Part shown: positions 17,531 through 26,593 of the stretch, piece by piece
Layout of the letters: each line of letters starts with the position of its first letter
Numbering within the stretch: position 1 is the stretch's first letter
DNA from: an uncultured Bacteroidales bacterium
GTDB taxonomy: Bacteria; Bacteroidota; Bacteroidia; Bacteroidales; UBA932
Assembly (NCBI GenBank): GCA_944325435.1
Contig: CALVAC010000023.1
Coordinates: forward strand, 1-43,376
Reading direction: 5' to 3'
DNA length: 43,376 nucleotides
Translations under genes and position numbers: made by a program
The notes under the pieces: model-generated
What the model saw: only the letters and a program-made list of their open reading frames with translations
Told to the model about the DNA's origin: nothing
Database searches by the model: none

Positions 17531-17869
17531 ATGGGCAGGACTGACAGCATAATCAGGAAAGCGGATGCGGTGCAGATGGACACTCTTGTCAGGGAGTTCA
17601 TCAGGGAGATGAAGATAGCCTCAGGCCTTGATGTCCAGATAGTCCGCGAAGCTTGGGACAAGGCATCGGGAGCCGGCAAGCATACGCTCGGCTGCACTTT
17701 CCGCAACGGGAAGCTGACTGTCCGCCTGTCTTCCTCCGTGATACGGACCAGGCTGGCAATGCAGAAAGATGGCATAGCGGACGAAATGAACAGGATTCTT
17801 GTTGCCGACAGTATCTTCACAGGATGTGGGGACGGGCAGGCACCAGTGAGGGAAATAATTTTAAGATGA
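17531..17869 (+). CDS. DUF721 / DciA-like protein
   Basis: 112 residues. The C-terminal part carries the DUF721 pattern: a Trp near the start of the domain (IVREAWDKASG), LGCTFRNGKLTVRLSSSVIRTRLAMQKDGI, and a KH-like alpha/beta order. DUF721 includes DciA, proposed and shown in some bacteria to be the loader for the replicative helicase DnaB. The link with recF one base upstream fits a role at the replication fork. The ATG at 17531 is preferred over an upstream one inside recF because it follows the recF stop directly. That this protein is the helicase loader here is inference from the family. Confidence 0.85.
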   Translation: MGRTDSIIRKADAVQMDTLVREFIREMKIASGLDVQIVREAWDKASGAGKHTLGCTFRNGKLTVRLSSSVIRTRLAMQKDGIADEMNRILVADSIFTGCGDGQAPVREIILR

Positions 17870-17870
17870 C

Positions 17871-18917
17871 ATGTACAGAAGAATCAAGATAGTGGCAGAC
17901 AGCAATATACCTTTTCTTGAAGGCATATTCGAGCCATACGCTGACATAGCTTACATAGACGGCAAGGACATAACCCGTGATGACATTCTGGATGCGGATG
18001 CCCTGATAATCAGGACAAGGACAAAATGCAACGAGGAACTGCTTCACGGCACCAGAGTATCGCTGATAGCCACTGCGACGATAGGCACTGACCATATCGA
18101 TATGGACTGGTGCAGGGCAAACGGGATCAGGGTTTACAATGCCCAGGGATGCAACGCGGGAGGGGTGATGCAGTATGTGTTCACAGGGTTGTACGGCACG
18201 GCATCCCGCAACGGCATCAAACTCGATGACATGACTCTGGGCATAATCGGAGTGGGGAATGTGGGCAAGAAGGTGGAGCACATGGCGAAATATCTCGGAT
18301 TCAAGGTGCTGAAATGCGACCCGCCGCGTGCCGCAAAGGAGGGGCCGGAAGAATTCGTGCCGATGGACTATCTTCTGGCGAACTCGAACATAGTGACCAT
18401 GCACACTCCCCTCGATGAGACCACCAAAGGCATGGCCGACAGGTTTTTCTTCGAACTGATGCAGCCCGGGACATTCTTCATCAACGCCTCGCGCGGGGAA
18501 GTGGTCGACGAGGATGCCCTTATGGAGGCAAGGGTAAAGCTCGGGCCTGTAATCATAGACACATGGAACAACGAGCCGGACATCAACCTGAAGCTTCTGG
18601 ACATGGTGGACATTGCCACACCGCACATAGCCGGATATTCGTTCCAGGGGAAACAGAACGGCACTGCATCCGCCGTAAGGGCGGTCGCCCGCCAGTTCGA
18701 CATCAACGGGCTGTACCATTTCTACCCTACCTGCAACCTGCCGGAGCACCAGCCGAAAAGGCTTGACCTCAAGGGCAAGACACAGGGGGAGATAACGACC
18801 ATATTCCAGTACAACTATCCCATATTCACCGATGACTTCATGTTCAGGATGAACCCGGGGAATTTCGAGAAGCTCCGCAGCGAGTACCAGTACCGCAGAG
18901 AAATATACGTAGACTGA
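17871..18917 (+). CDS. pdxB: Erythronate-4-phosphate dehydrogenase
   Basis: 348 residues of the D-2-hydroxyacid dehydrogenase superfamily. PdxB oxidises 4-phospho-D-erythronate in the DXP-independent route to pyridoxal phosphate. Visible are the substrate loop LIIRTRTKCNEELL (about 43-56), the NAD-binding turn GIIGVGNVGKKVEHMAKYLG (about 124-143), NASRGEVVDEDAL with the catalytic Glu region, and TPHIAGYSFQGKQNGT with the catalytic His. The Gly-Tyr-Ser after the His, and an extra C-terminal domain of about 80 residues, separate PdxB from SerA and glycerate dehydrogenases. It starts one base after the DUF721 gene, so the genes are co-transcribed. Confidence 0.93.
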   Translation: MYRRIKIVADSNIPFLEGIFEPYADIAYIDGKDITRDDILDADALIIRTRTKCNEELLHGTRVSLIATATIGTDHIDMDWCRANGIRVYNAQGCNAGGVMQYVFTGLYGTASRNGIKLDDMTLGIIGVGNVGKKVEHMAKYLGFKVLKCDPPRAAKEGPEEFVPMDYLLANSNIVTMHTPLDETTKGMADRFFFELMQPGTFFINASRGEVVDEDALMEARVKLGPVIIDTWNNEPDINLKLLDMVDIATPHIAGYSFQGKQNGTASAVRAVARQFDINGLYHFYPTCNLPEHQPKRLDLKGKTQGEITTIFQYNYPIFTDDFMFRMNPGNFEKLRSEYQYRREIYVD

Positions 18918-18940
18918 CAGTTACCATATAATTAAACCAT

Positions 18941-20521
18941 ATGACTATGTTTTCCAGCAAGGACATTAGACAGATCGAGGACCGCAACTCATCGTTAGAG
19001 GCAGTCAAGGCCCAGGTGGAACGTTTCAGGAAAGGATTCCCGTGGATGAGAATCTCTGCACCGGCAACCCCTGGCAACGGCATTGAAGTGCTTGACGAGA
19101 AACAGGAGGAAGAGGCGATCCGATACTATGAGACTGCCGAAGTGAACGGCAAATGCAAATTCGTGCCCGCATCCGGGGCTGCATCCAGGATGTTCAAGGA
19201 CCTCTTCAGCGGGCTTGACACCCTCAACAGCGGGAAAGATGTGGCGAAGGATTCCCCCGCAGCCAGATTTGTCGCAGACATCTGCAGGTTCGCATTCTAT
19301 GACAAGGACCTTTTCGGGACTCCTGAAGACACGGCGGCAAGCAGACGGGATATCCTCTCCAAGACCCTGACCGACGAGGGGCTGGGGTACGGGAACAAGC
19401 CGAAAGGAGTCCTGAAGTTCCACAGATATCCGGATGGGGAGATACGCACGGCCATTGCAGAGCATCTTGTGGAGGCCCAGGACTATATGAGAAATGCAGA
19501 TGGAAGCGCGAACCTTGTCGTGACCATTTCCCCTGAACACCGGCAGCTTTTTGAAGATGCCCTTGCCACAGTCAAGGATGAATACGAAAAGCGATACGGC
19601 GTGAAATACAATGTGACTTTCACATACCAGGACAAGGCGACAGACACCATTGCCGTGGATATCGAAAACAGGCCTTTCCGCACGGAGAGCGATTCCCTGC
19701 TTTTCCGCCCTGCAGGACACGGGGCACTCATCCACAACCTCAACAGCCTCAAGGAAGAGGTCGTATCCATCAAGAACATCGACAATGTGGCTACAGAAAG
19801 ATACCTTCCGATAACGGCAAGATACAAGAAAGTGCTGCTCGGAAAGGCCCTCGAACTCCGTGACAAGATCTTCGGATACTTGAAAGAGCTCGATGCGGCC
19901 ACGGGAGATGCAATGGCGCAGGCCCTGCCTCCATTCATCCCGAGTCTCACCCAGTCGTATGATGACAGGTACATGAGCCCTGAAGTGCAGAACCTGTGCA
20001 ACGACATAGAGGTTTTTCTCCTCAAGGAACTGTGCATCAGGATGCCTGAGGCACCTGACTGCAAGAGCAGGGTCGAAATGCTGCGCAAGAAGCTCGACAG
20101 GCCTGTCCGCGTGTGCGGGATGGTCAGGAACCAGGGAGAGCCGGGAGGAGGCCCTTTCATCATAGAGGAGAAAGACGGGTCGACTTCGCTCCAGATTCTC
20201 GAAAGCGTACAGATAAACATGTCGGACGAAAGGGCGAAGGCAGCCCTCGCAGCCGCAACGCATTTCAACCCGGTAGATATTGTCTGCTGCCTGCACAATT
20301 ACAAGGGGGAAAGTTTCGATCTCACTGAATATGTGGATGAGGAAGCCGGATTCATAAGTTCCAAGAGCTACCAGGGCCGCGAACTGAAGGCCCTTGAACT
20401 GCCCGGACTCTGGAACGGCTCTATGAGCGACTGGAACACTCTGTTCGTGGAAGTGCCGCTGGAGACATTCAATCCAGTGAAAGTCGTGCTGGACCTTCTC
20501 CGCCCGGCTCACCAGAACTGA
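18941..20521 (+). CDS. DUF4301 family protein, resembles a sugar-nucleotide pyrophosphorylase
   Basis: 526 residues; matches the DUF4301 family, common in Bacteroidota and of unknown function. Several motifs recall UDP-sugar pyrophosphorylases (GT-A nucleotidyltransferases), in the same order: VPASGAASRM at 75-84 (like the Gly-rich nucleotide loop ending in Thr/Ser-Arg-Met), GNKPKGVLKFHRYPDG at 151-166, TYQDKATDTIA at 228-238, FRPAGHGALIHNLNSL at 255-270 (like PPGHGD), and IKNIDNV at 277-283 (like the metal-binding N-x-DN). That resemblance is my inference. It is 23 bases after pdxB and 7 before hydE, so it is part of the recF operon. Confidence 0.85.
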   Translation: MTMFSSKDIRQIEDRNSSLEAVKAQVERFRKGFPWMRISAPATPGNGIEVLDEKQEEEAIRYYETAEVNGKCKFVPASGAASRMFKDLFSGLDTLNSGKDVAKDSPAARFVADICRFAFYDKDLFGTPEDTAASRRDILSKTLTDEGLGYGNKPKGVLKFHRYPDGEIRTAIAEHLVEAQDYMRNADGSANLVVTISPEHRQLFEDALATVKDEYEKRYGVKYNVTFTYQDKATDTIAVDIENRPFRTESDSLLFRPAGHGALIHNLNSLKEEVVSIKNIDNVATERYLPITARYKKVLLGKALELRDKIFGYLKELDAATGDAMAQALPPFIPSLTQSYDDRYMSPEVQNLCNDIEVFLLKELCIRMPEAPDCKSRVEMLRKKLDRPVRVCGMVRNQGEPGGGPFIIEEKDGSTSLQILESVQINMSDERAKAALAAATHFNPVDIVCCLHNYKGESFDLTEYVDEEAGFISSKSYQGRELKALELPGLWNGSMSDWNTLFVEVPLETFNPVKVVLDLLRPAHQN

Positions 20522-20528
20522 CAGACAG

Positions 20529-21641
20529 TTGAACACGGAGATTGTCGATACACTGAAGAGAGAGAAGAGACTGGATGCCGCAGGGTACCGGTCTCTTCTT
20601 GAATCCCGTGACCCTGATACGGCTGCATATCTGCACGAAACAGCCAAGGGTGTATCAGTGCAGAGATTCGGCCGTGGCATATATATCAGAGGCCTTATAG
20701 AATTCACAAATATATGCAGGAATGACTGTCTCTACTGCGGGATCAGGAAGAGCAACAGGAACATCCGCCGCTATATGCTGGCAGACAACGAAATCATAGA
20801 CAGGTGCAGCTGCGGGTATGGACTGGGATTCAGGACATTTGTACTCCAGGGAGGAGAACTCCCCGATGAAAAGGATGATTTCATAGAGGAAGTATGCAGG
20901 CTGATTCACGGCAGGTTCCCGGACTGCGCCATCACCCTGTCTCTCGGAGAGAGGAGAGAGGAAAGCTACAGGAGATTCTTCAACGCCGGAGCCACAAGAT
21001 ACCTGCTCCGGCACGAGACACATAATCCGGCTCATTATGCTATGCTGCATCCAGCCGGAATGTCCCTGGAAAACAGGCTCCGATGCATAGCCAGACTCAA
21101 AGCCATCGGGTACCAGACAGGGACAGGGATAATGGCAGGAAGCCCGTACCAGACCGTTGACAATATAATCGAGGACATACAATACATCCAGGCGCTCCGG
21201 CCGCAAATGATAGGAATCGGACCGTTCATTCCGCACAAGGACACCCCTTTCGGAGGACTCTGCTATGGAACGGAATACCGGAACCGGACAGTCGGCGGAC
21301 CGGGGCCGGCGACAAGAGAGGCAGAGGACATGAGGCTGGAACTGACACTGAAACTCATATCCATATTCCGGCTGATGTTTCCTGATGCCCTCATTCCTGC
21401 CACCACCGCACTGGCGACTGTTGCAAATGACGGCCGGGAAAAAGGGATCCTGTCAGGAGCCAATGTTGTAATGCCCAACCTCTCGCCTCCCTGGACAAGA
21501 GACAGTTACTCTCTGTATGACGACAAGGCCTCCTCTGGGAGTGAATCCGCCGAAGGCCTTGCTGAACTTGAATCCAGGCTCGCGAGAATAGGATACCATA
21601 TCGACTTCAGCCGTGGAGACTACTCTGAAAACTGCATCTGA
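20529..21641 (+). CDS. hydE: [FeFe] hydrogenase maturase HydE (radical SAM)
   Basis: 370 residues, normal for HydE. This enzyme works with HydG and HydF to build the 2Fe part of the H-cluster, acting on the complex made by HydG. The radical SAM cysteines are Cys63, Cys67 and Cys70 in CRNDCLYC, followed by GIRKSN as in HydE. Other family segments are FVLQGGELPD, SLGERREESYRRFFNAGATRYLLRHET and MAGSPYQTVDNI. The likely start is TTG at 20529, seven bases after the DUF4301 stop; no nearby ATG would keep the N-terminus. It is the last gene of the recF operon, and its end overlaps the convergent TlpA-like gene by 22 bases. The other maturases lie 14 kb away. Confidence 0.95.
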   Translation: MNTEIVDTLKREKRLDAAGYRSLLESRDPDTAAYLHETAKGVSVQRFGRGIYIRGLIEFTNICRNDCLYCGIRKSNRNIRRYMLADNEIIDRCSCGYGLGFRTFVLQGGELPDEKDDFIEEVCRLIHGRFPDCAITLSLGERREESYRRFFNAGATRYLLRHETHNPAHYAMLHPAGMSLENRLRCIARLKAIGYQTGTGIMAGSPYQTVDNIIEDIQYIQALRPQMIGIGPFIPHKDTPFGGLCYGTEYRNRTVGGPGPATREAEDMRLELTLKLISIFRLMFPDALIPATTALATVANDGREKGILSGANVVMPNLSPPWTRDSYSLYDDKASSGSESAEGLAELESRLARIGYHIDFSRGDYSENCI

Positions 21642-22765
21642 CTTCCAAGAAGATCCTTGATGGCCTCCTCCAGGGCTTTCCCGTGAATGTTCACCAGAGA
21701 GATTATTCCGTGCCTGTCTATCAGGACTACATACGGAATCGCATGCACTGCATAGGCTTTCGAAGACGCAGAACCGAACCCTTCAAGGGTGGACCACTGC
21801 GGCCATGGCATCTTTTCTTCATCCAACGCCTTCTCCCACTCTCCCCTGCGTGTATCAAGAGACACGCTGACCATTTCAAGGCCAGCTTTATGATATGTCT
21901 CATATAGACGCTTCAGTTCAGGTATCTCATTTCTGCAGGGACGGCACCACGAAGCCCAGAAAACCAGAAGAGTCACATTTCCTGAACCAGCTATCTGAGA
22001 GAATCTCCTTTCAGAGCCATCCCTAGCCAACGACATAAAATCGACATAGGGGTTTCCTTCACGTGATGATATCCTGGCTGACTCTGCCGCCTTACGTTCC
22101 GCCTCCATACGTTCAGTCCTGGCCTTATCCATCGCCACATATTCAGGAGCTATACATTTCACCGTAGAAGAATACAGGGAATCTCCGTAGAACCCCTCCG
22201 CTCTGCTGAAAAAGACTGTTGCCCCGACACGGGAATCCGCATATTTCCTGACAAAAGCCACAATATCCGGTCTTGTCTCATTGTAGAAGAAGCGGATCGA
22301 ATCCGACATTGATGTCCTTCCGGCATACTCTATGGATTTTGACCTGGCCTGTCGTTGCGGAGACAATATATATTTCTCATAATCGGTATTGGCCGGAGTT
22401 CCGGACACCTTGACGCCATCTGCCTCGTATATAAGTTCCACTCTGCCCGGTTCGACTACACAAGAAGCCTGTGGAAGATCATAATAGAACTCCGTATGCC
22501 CTGACACGCCTTTCGGTTCAAATTCAAATATCGCAATAAACGGTTCTTCTGATATCCTGTATGTGAATCCATATCGGCCTCCGGATATGACGGTGCTGTC
22601 CAGGACTGTATTTTCAGAATATTCTACAGGATGCTTCCTGATCATATACACGGTCACTCCGTCATAGTCTTCCGAACCGATTTCTGCCTCTACAGTGAAA
22701 TTCCGGCTGCACGAAGAAAGAATCACTGACAGCGACAGGAAAAACAATATATTACGTCCCATCAT
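21620..22765 (-). CDS. TlpA-like thioredoxin-fold lipoprotein with DUF4369-type N-terminus
   Basis: 381 residues. A lipoprotein signal ends at Cys19 (ILSSC). An N-terminal beta-rich domain (about 23-120; DSTVISGGRYGFTYRI is typical of DUF4369) precedes a helical linker and a C-terminal thioredoxin/AhpC-TSA domain with the redox motif WCRPC (Cys274, Cys277) in LLVFWASWCRPCRNEIPELK. A cis-Pro region lies in AIPYVVLIDRHG. It should reduce or oxidise disulfides in the periplasm, anchored to a membrane. It is the last gene of the SusCD operon, with its first ATG overlapping the peptidase stop as ATGA. It shares the thioredoxin domain, but little else, with the two other TlpA-like proteins here. 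Confidence 0.9.
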   Translation of the reverse strand: MMGRNILFFLSLSVILSSCSRNFTVEAEIGSEDYDGVTVYMIRKHPVEYSENTVLDSTVISGGRYGFTYRISEEPFIAIFEFEPKGVSGHTEFYYDLPQASCVVEPGRVELIYEADGVKVSGTPANTDYEKYILSPQRQARSKSIEYAGRTSMSDSIRFFYNETRPDIVAFVRKYADSRVGATVFFSRAEGFYGDSLYSSTVKCIAPEYVAMDKARTERMEAERKAAESARISSREGNPYVDFMSLARDGSERRFSQIAGSGNVTLLVFWASWCRPCRNEIPELKRLYETYHKAGLEMVSVSLDTRRGEWEKALDEEKMPWPQWSTLEGFGSASSKAYAVHAIPYVVLIDRHGIISLVNIHGKALEEAIKDLLGSQMQFSE

Positions 22766-24096
22766 TTCAAGATATTGTCATATTCATCGCTCCTTATGAT
22801 CTCCAGGGCGCGGATCACAGAAGGACTTGCCGTGTTGAGTATCCTGTAATATATGTTGTGGTCATCCGGATAGAGCGCCCTGGCAAGCAATGCTTTCAGC
22901 TGGGTCTTCACCGCCGGTGCAGTACGTTCGTATTCCTGGCCTGGACAGGTGATACCCGCTCCTTCCGCCATCCCTACCATTTCCGAAAACATCTCTTCCT
23001 CTCCATTGAATTTTCTGAAAAAGATATCGGAAGTTCTGTATTTCTTCAGCAGGGCATCTCTGTTCCTTTCCAGATACGAAGCAGCCTCCATTTTCTGCAT
23101 TCCGTTGAAAGCAAGATTATAATACCATTCAGTCATAAAAGTCGTATCGCGCGGCACCTGTACATCCACACCGATACCTCCACCGGAATGCAGTTCCCTT
23201 CCTTTCAGAAGAGACCTGTAGACAAGCGTCGGGTCAGCATATACCCTGCCGTATCCTTCATAAGGCTTCTGTATCTGCATCCCAGATGGCGTCAGATAAC
23301 GTGCAACAGTAATCCTCAGCGCAGAACCATCTTCAAACGGAAGCGTCTCCTGGATCAGTCCCTTACCGAAAGTAGGTCTACCCACAAGGACCGCACGGTC
23401 CCAGTCACGAAGCGCTCCGGCAAGGATTTCTGCTGCAGACATCGTCCTGTCGTCTACAAGCAGTACAAGCCTGCCTTTCTCAAAACAGCCATCGATCTGT
23501 GCTGAAGCCGTCCGGGTAGGGATATGCGCTCCTGATGTAGTGACTATTGTCTTGTCCCCGTCAAGGAACTCATCCGCGACTGCGACTGCGGACTCGAAAA
23601 ATCCGCCCGGATTGCCCTGCAGGTCAAGGACAAGGTTTTTCATACCCTGTTTCCTGAGTTCCGACACTGCTGACTTGAATTCATCCAGAGTATGCTCTGC
23701 AAACATCGTAAGACGTATATATCCGGTCCCGCTCTTCTTATCAGCGATATATGCTGTCCGGACTGTTCCGGATGCACCGCCCTGAATGCCGGAAGATTCA
23801 CCCGCATTGGCCGCATTCACGGGAAATGCCGAAGGATCTCCGGCGGTCGGACCGAGAAGAGCCGCTTCACTGGCCATCACTTCCTCCGGAGTCAGGTAGG
23901 CGGAAAAGGGATCCAGTTCATTCATAGCCCTGGCTATCATCCCGTCCACGAATGATGCCTTGTCGACAGTATCGACATACATGTTCATGATGGCATACAT
24001 TGTCATATTCAGTTTCTCTTCCGGTGATTTCTGCGCTCTGGAAGAAATACTGGACAAGGACAGCAGGACTGCCGCACACAAGACAAAACGTTTCAT
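22762..24096 (-). CDS. S41 family (C-terminal processing) peptidase lacking a PDZ domain
   Basis: 444 residues with a signal peptide (MKRFVLCAAVLLSLSS, cleaved near SRAQ), so periplasmic. The N-terminal CTP helices are present (ARAMNELDPFSAYLTPEE, residues 55-72). The catalytic core has RLTMFAEHTLDEF, NLVLDLQGNPGGFFESAV, the nucleophile Ser220 in DDRTMSAAEILAGAL and the general base Lys245 in GRPTFGKGLIQ. The Ser-Lys gap of 25 equals that in CtpA/Prc. Between residues 73 and 112, where CTPs carry a PDZ domain of about 80 residues, there is only a Gly/Ala/Ser-rich linker. About 150 C-terminal residues follow the core. It starts two bases after the stop of the preceding TlpA-like gene. Confidence 0.9.
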   Translation of the reverse strand: MKRFVLCAAVLLSLSSISSRAQKSPEEKLNMTMYAIMNMYVDTVDKASFVDGMIARAMNELDPFSAYLTPEEVMASEAALLGPTAGDPSAFPVNAANAGESSGIQGGASGTVRTAYIADKKSGTGYIRLTMFAEHTLDEFKSAVSELRKQGMKNLVLDLQGNPGGFFESAVAVADEFLDGDKTIVTTSGAHIPTRTASAQIDGCFEKGRLVLLVDDRTMSAAEILAGALRDWDRAVLVGRPTFGKGLIQETLPFEDGSALRITVARYLTPSGMQIQKPYEGYGRVYADPTLVYRSLLKGRELHSGGGIGVDVQVPRDTTFMTEWYYNLAFNGMQKMEAASYLERNRDALLKKYRTSDIFFRKFNGEEEMFSEMVGMAEGAGITCPGQEYERTAPAVKTQLKALLARALYPDDHNIYYRILNTASPSVIRALEIIRSDEYDNILK

Positions 24097-24098
24097 AA

Positions 24099-25508
24099 CT
24101 ACTCGTTCTTCAGGATTTCTATGACTGCGGATATCTCATCCATAAGCCCGCTCGGGCTGCCGCCATAACCTTCTGCGATATAGCGCACCCTCCCGTTTTT
24201 CAATACGGCTTTCTGCGGGATTCCCGATGTCCCGTGAATGATGCTTCTGTAGACTTTGTCATATCCATTGCTCCCATCCCTGCAAGAATCCAGCAGGACT
24301 GTCATATCATGATAATTACCTCTCTTCCAGATTCTTCTGATCCTGGCTTTGTCTGGTTCATCCTGGGTGCAGACAAAGAAGAAATGGACATTGTCATCAT
24401 CCGCATACTTATCCACAGCCAGCTGCATCCCCGAAAGGGCAGCAATGCAAGGAGCACACCAGGTAGCCCAGAAGTCCAGCACAATTATGTCATCCGGGCC
24501 ATATTCGGAAGAATCCACTTTCTTCCCCTGCATAGAAGTGAGGATGAAGTGCTCATACGGCTCATCGGTCATCCCCTTCTGTACATCTCTAATCAGGTTT
24601 TCTTTCGCCTTTTCTGTCTTGAGTGATGAATAGTATTCATCGAAAGTGGCAGACGGCTTCGGATCGAGAGAATCGTAATGGTCACCCAGCATAGAGAATA
24701 GTTTCGGCGTAAGCCTTCCTACAGCAGCAGAACCGATGACGGCATTCACCGCCTCCTTGTCCCGTCCCAGTTCCTCAAGTGCCATCACGTATGCTTCATT
24801 TCCTGCCGGATACTGATCATACCTGTCCTCTTCATTGATCTTTTCCATACATTTCACCGCATCCGCAGGCCGTCCGCTTCTCTGAAGGACTTCTGTCTGG
24901 ACTGCAAGATAATATTTCATAGATTCAGCACCTGACCGTATTGCACCATCAGAATACATATCCACATCCGCATCTTTCTTGGCATACATTTCATCGATGA
25001 TATCCTGTGCAATATCCACATATTCGCGAGGGTCTACCGGAACTTTCATTATATAGAACATAGGGCCGTGGGAATAAAGATCAACCAGCATGGTATATGT
25101 CATCTCAGGCAGGACTTCACGAAGTTTATCCCACTGCTTTGAGGCATATAGATACTTGGCATATCCACGATAGAAATTCATATATACAAAACCCTGGCTG
25201 TCAGGATGCGCCAGCCAGTCTGACAAAGGGAACTCCTTTCTGAAAGAATCGCACAATGCCATATACTCCACGGTATCGGCAGCTGCGTTGACCGATTCGG
25301 CAGCATACCTTCGGGCAAACATTCCTTTAGGATATTTCCTGAAAAGTTCGGTCTTCAAGGCATCTGCCCTGACTGTATCCTTGTCCCTGTAAAGAGCCAT
25401 GTAATAGTCGGAAGACAATTTCTCCTCTTCTGTCTTCACATCCTGTGCTGCAGAAGAGAATACAGCCGCCATAAAGAAAAAGGCTGCAAGTATTATCCTT
25501 TTGTTCAT
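24099..25508 (-). CDS. Periplasmic TlpA-like protein with long helical N-terminus
   Basis: 469 residues from the ATG at 25508. A signal peptide (MNKRIILAAFFFMAAVFSSA) is followed by about 290 residues of helical, TPR-like sequence (for example EYMALCDSFRKEFPLSDWL and AVQTEVLQRSGRPADAVKCM). A C-terminal thioredoxin domain carries WCAPC (Cys351, Cys354) in IIVLDFWATWCAPCIAALSG and the cis-Pro region SGIPQKAVLKNG. The C-terminal domain is very like that of the divergent gene at 31620 (shared GIPQK, GSPS and DEIS). The open frame extends nine codons upstream, but the signal peptide sets the start. It is the fourth gene of the SusCD operon, 83 bases after the preceding gene. Confidence 0.88.
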   Translation of the reverse strand: MNKRIILAAFFFMAAVFSSAAQDVKTEEEKLSSDYYMALYRDKDTVRADALKTELFRKYPKGMFARRYAAESVNAAADTVEYMALCDSFRKEFPLSDWLAHPDSQGFVYMNFYRGYAKYLYASKQWDKLREVLPEMTYTMLVDLYSHGPMFYIMKVPVDPREYVDIAQDIIDEMYAKKDADVDMYSDGAIRSGAESMKYYLAVQTEVLQRSGRPADAVKCMEKINEEDRYDQYPAGNEAYVMALEELGRDKEAVNAVIGSAAVGRLTPKLFSMLGDHYDSLDPKPSATFDEYYSSLKTEKAKENLIRDVQKGMTDEPYEHFILTSMQGKKVDSSEYGPDDIIVLDFWATWCAPCIAALSGMQLAVDKYADDDNVHFFFVCTQDEPDKARIRRIWKRGNYHDMTVLLDSCRDGSNGYDKVYRSIIHGTSGIPQKAVLKNGRVRYIAEGYGGSPSGLMDEISAVIEILKNE

Positions 25509-25591
25509 GTCCTGTCTTGAAAAATTACAAACCATAATTTAAAACGACGAGATCGGCATGGAAAGCTGTCAGCCGATGCATCACAACCGGA

Positions 25592-26572
25592 TCATTCAGT
25601 AGCGATTGCTCTCAAGTCAATACCGTAATTGTCCTTATAGTAATCCAGTATAATGTTCCACTTGGTCGCCACAGTCTCATATTTCAGAAACTCGGCCGCT
25701 TCCTCATCCGTAGCGTTCAGTATCTGGGCAATGTAATAATTGAAATCATTGGATCTCGGATCACTTGAAGACCAGGTATCGTTGGTCTCTGAATACTTCA
25801 TGTAGATTTCATTGTATACGCTGTATCCATACTGGCTGTAATTAGGGATGAAACCTCGGTTGCGGAGAGCTTCCAGCTGCTCGGGAGTATATTCATAAGA
25901 ATATGTTGTCGGATTGTATGTCATCTCGGGCTTTGTTGTATAATCCGATACAGTATAGAATTCTGTCGGTGTAGTCAGCACGCCTGACGATACGTATTCT
26001 GTCCATAAAGCAGTAATCAAGGCTATTTTCTTTGATTTCAGGGCCGCCTCGTCAAGAGAAGCCACGGTACTCATACCGCCAAGGACAATGAAATTCTCCC
26101 CGATATAGTAATCCGCAGGATATTTCTGGATATCTCCTCCGTCGAACTCCCTTTCAACATAGTACTCTTCCACAATGTATATCCTGTATGGAGCACCGCC
26201 CGTTTTCATAAAATCATCCGGGAAATACTGCCACCATACCTTGTCGAGATAGTCGAGCATATCTCCGACATAGGACGGATCGCCTTCTATATATTTATTG
26301 ACCCTGCCTCCGGTCGAAGCATTACCTGATATCTGCTGCCAGAAAATGTCATCAGGATCAATCCTGTAGATTACAAAAGACCCCCATCTGTCATATATGT
26401 CAATAATCCGGGCATTGTCCTCATCTGACGCACCTTCCTGAGGAAGAGTATATCCTGTGTCAATGTCAATAGGCTCACCGATCGGGACATCCTTGCTGCA
26501 GGAAGGAAGAGACACAGCTATTGCCAGCCCAGAAAATACAACAGCCACCAGATTGTATATGCTATTTTTCAT
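25592..26572 (-). CDS. SusCD-linked lipoprotein resembling putative zinc metallopeptidases, active site not conserved
   Basis: 326 residues, lipoprotein signal ending at Cys25 (VSLPSC). The order of segments resembles the Peptidase_Mx1-like lipoproteins (PF15890) that often follow SusD: an early IIDIYDRWGSFVIYRIDPDD, then YIEGDPSYVGDMLDYLDKVW and RIYIVEEYYVE, a strand NFIVLGGMSTV, and then the place of the zinc helix. There this protein reads SKKIALITALWTEYVSSGV, with no HExxH. It is therefore either a non-catalytic relative that binds a ligand at the cell surface, or a diverged different fold. It lies 21 bases after SusD and belongs to the same operon. The family link is from memory and moderate. 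Confidence 0.7.
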   Translation of the reverse strand: MKNSIYNLVAVVFSGLAIAVSLPSCSKDVPIGEPIDIDTGYTLPQEGASDEDNARIIDIYDRWGSFVIYRIDPDDIFWQQISGNASTGGRVNKYIEGDPSYVGDMLDYLDKVWWQYFPDDFMKTGGAPYRIYIVEEYYVEREFDGGDIQKYPADYYIGENFIVLGGMSTVASLDEAALKSKKIALITALWTEYVSSGVLTTPTEFYTVSDYTTKPEMTYNPTTYSYEYTPEQLEALRNRGFIPNYSQYGYSVYNEIYMKYSETNDTWSSSDPRSNDFNYYIAQILNATDEEAAEFLKYETVATKWNIILDYYKDNYGIDLRAIATE

Positions 26573-26593
26573 AATTTTTCGATATTTATTGAA

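Noticed and set aside
17817..18749. Minus-strand open frame of 310 codons
   Set aside because: Antisense to pdxB, His/Val-rich composition typical of shadow frames.
18995..20707. Minus-strand open frame of 570 codons
   Set aside because: Antisense to the DUF4301 gene, with no recognisable domain or signal. The plus frame has conserved motifs and operon spacing.
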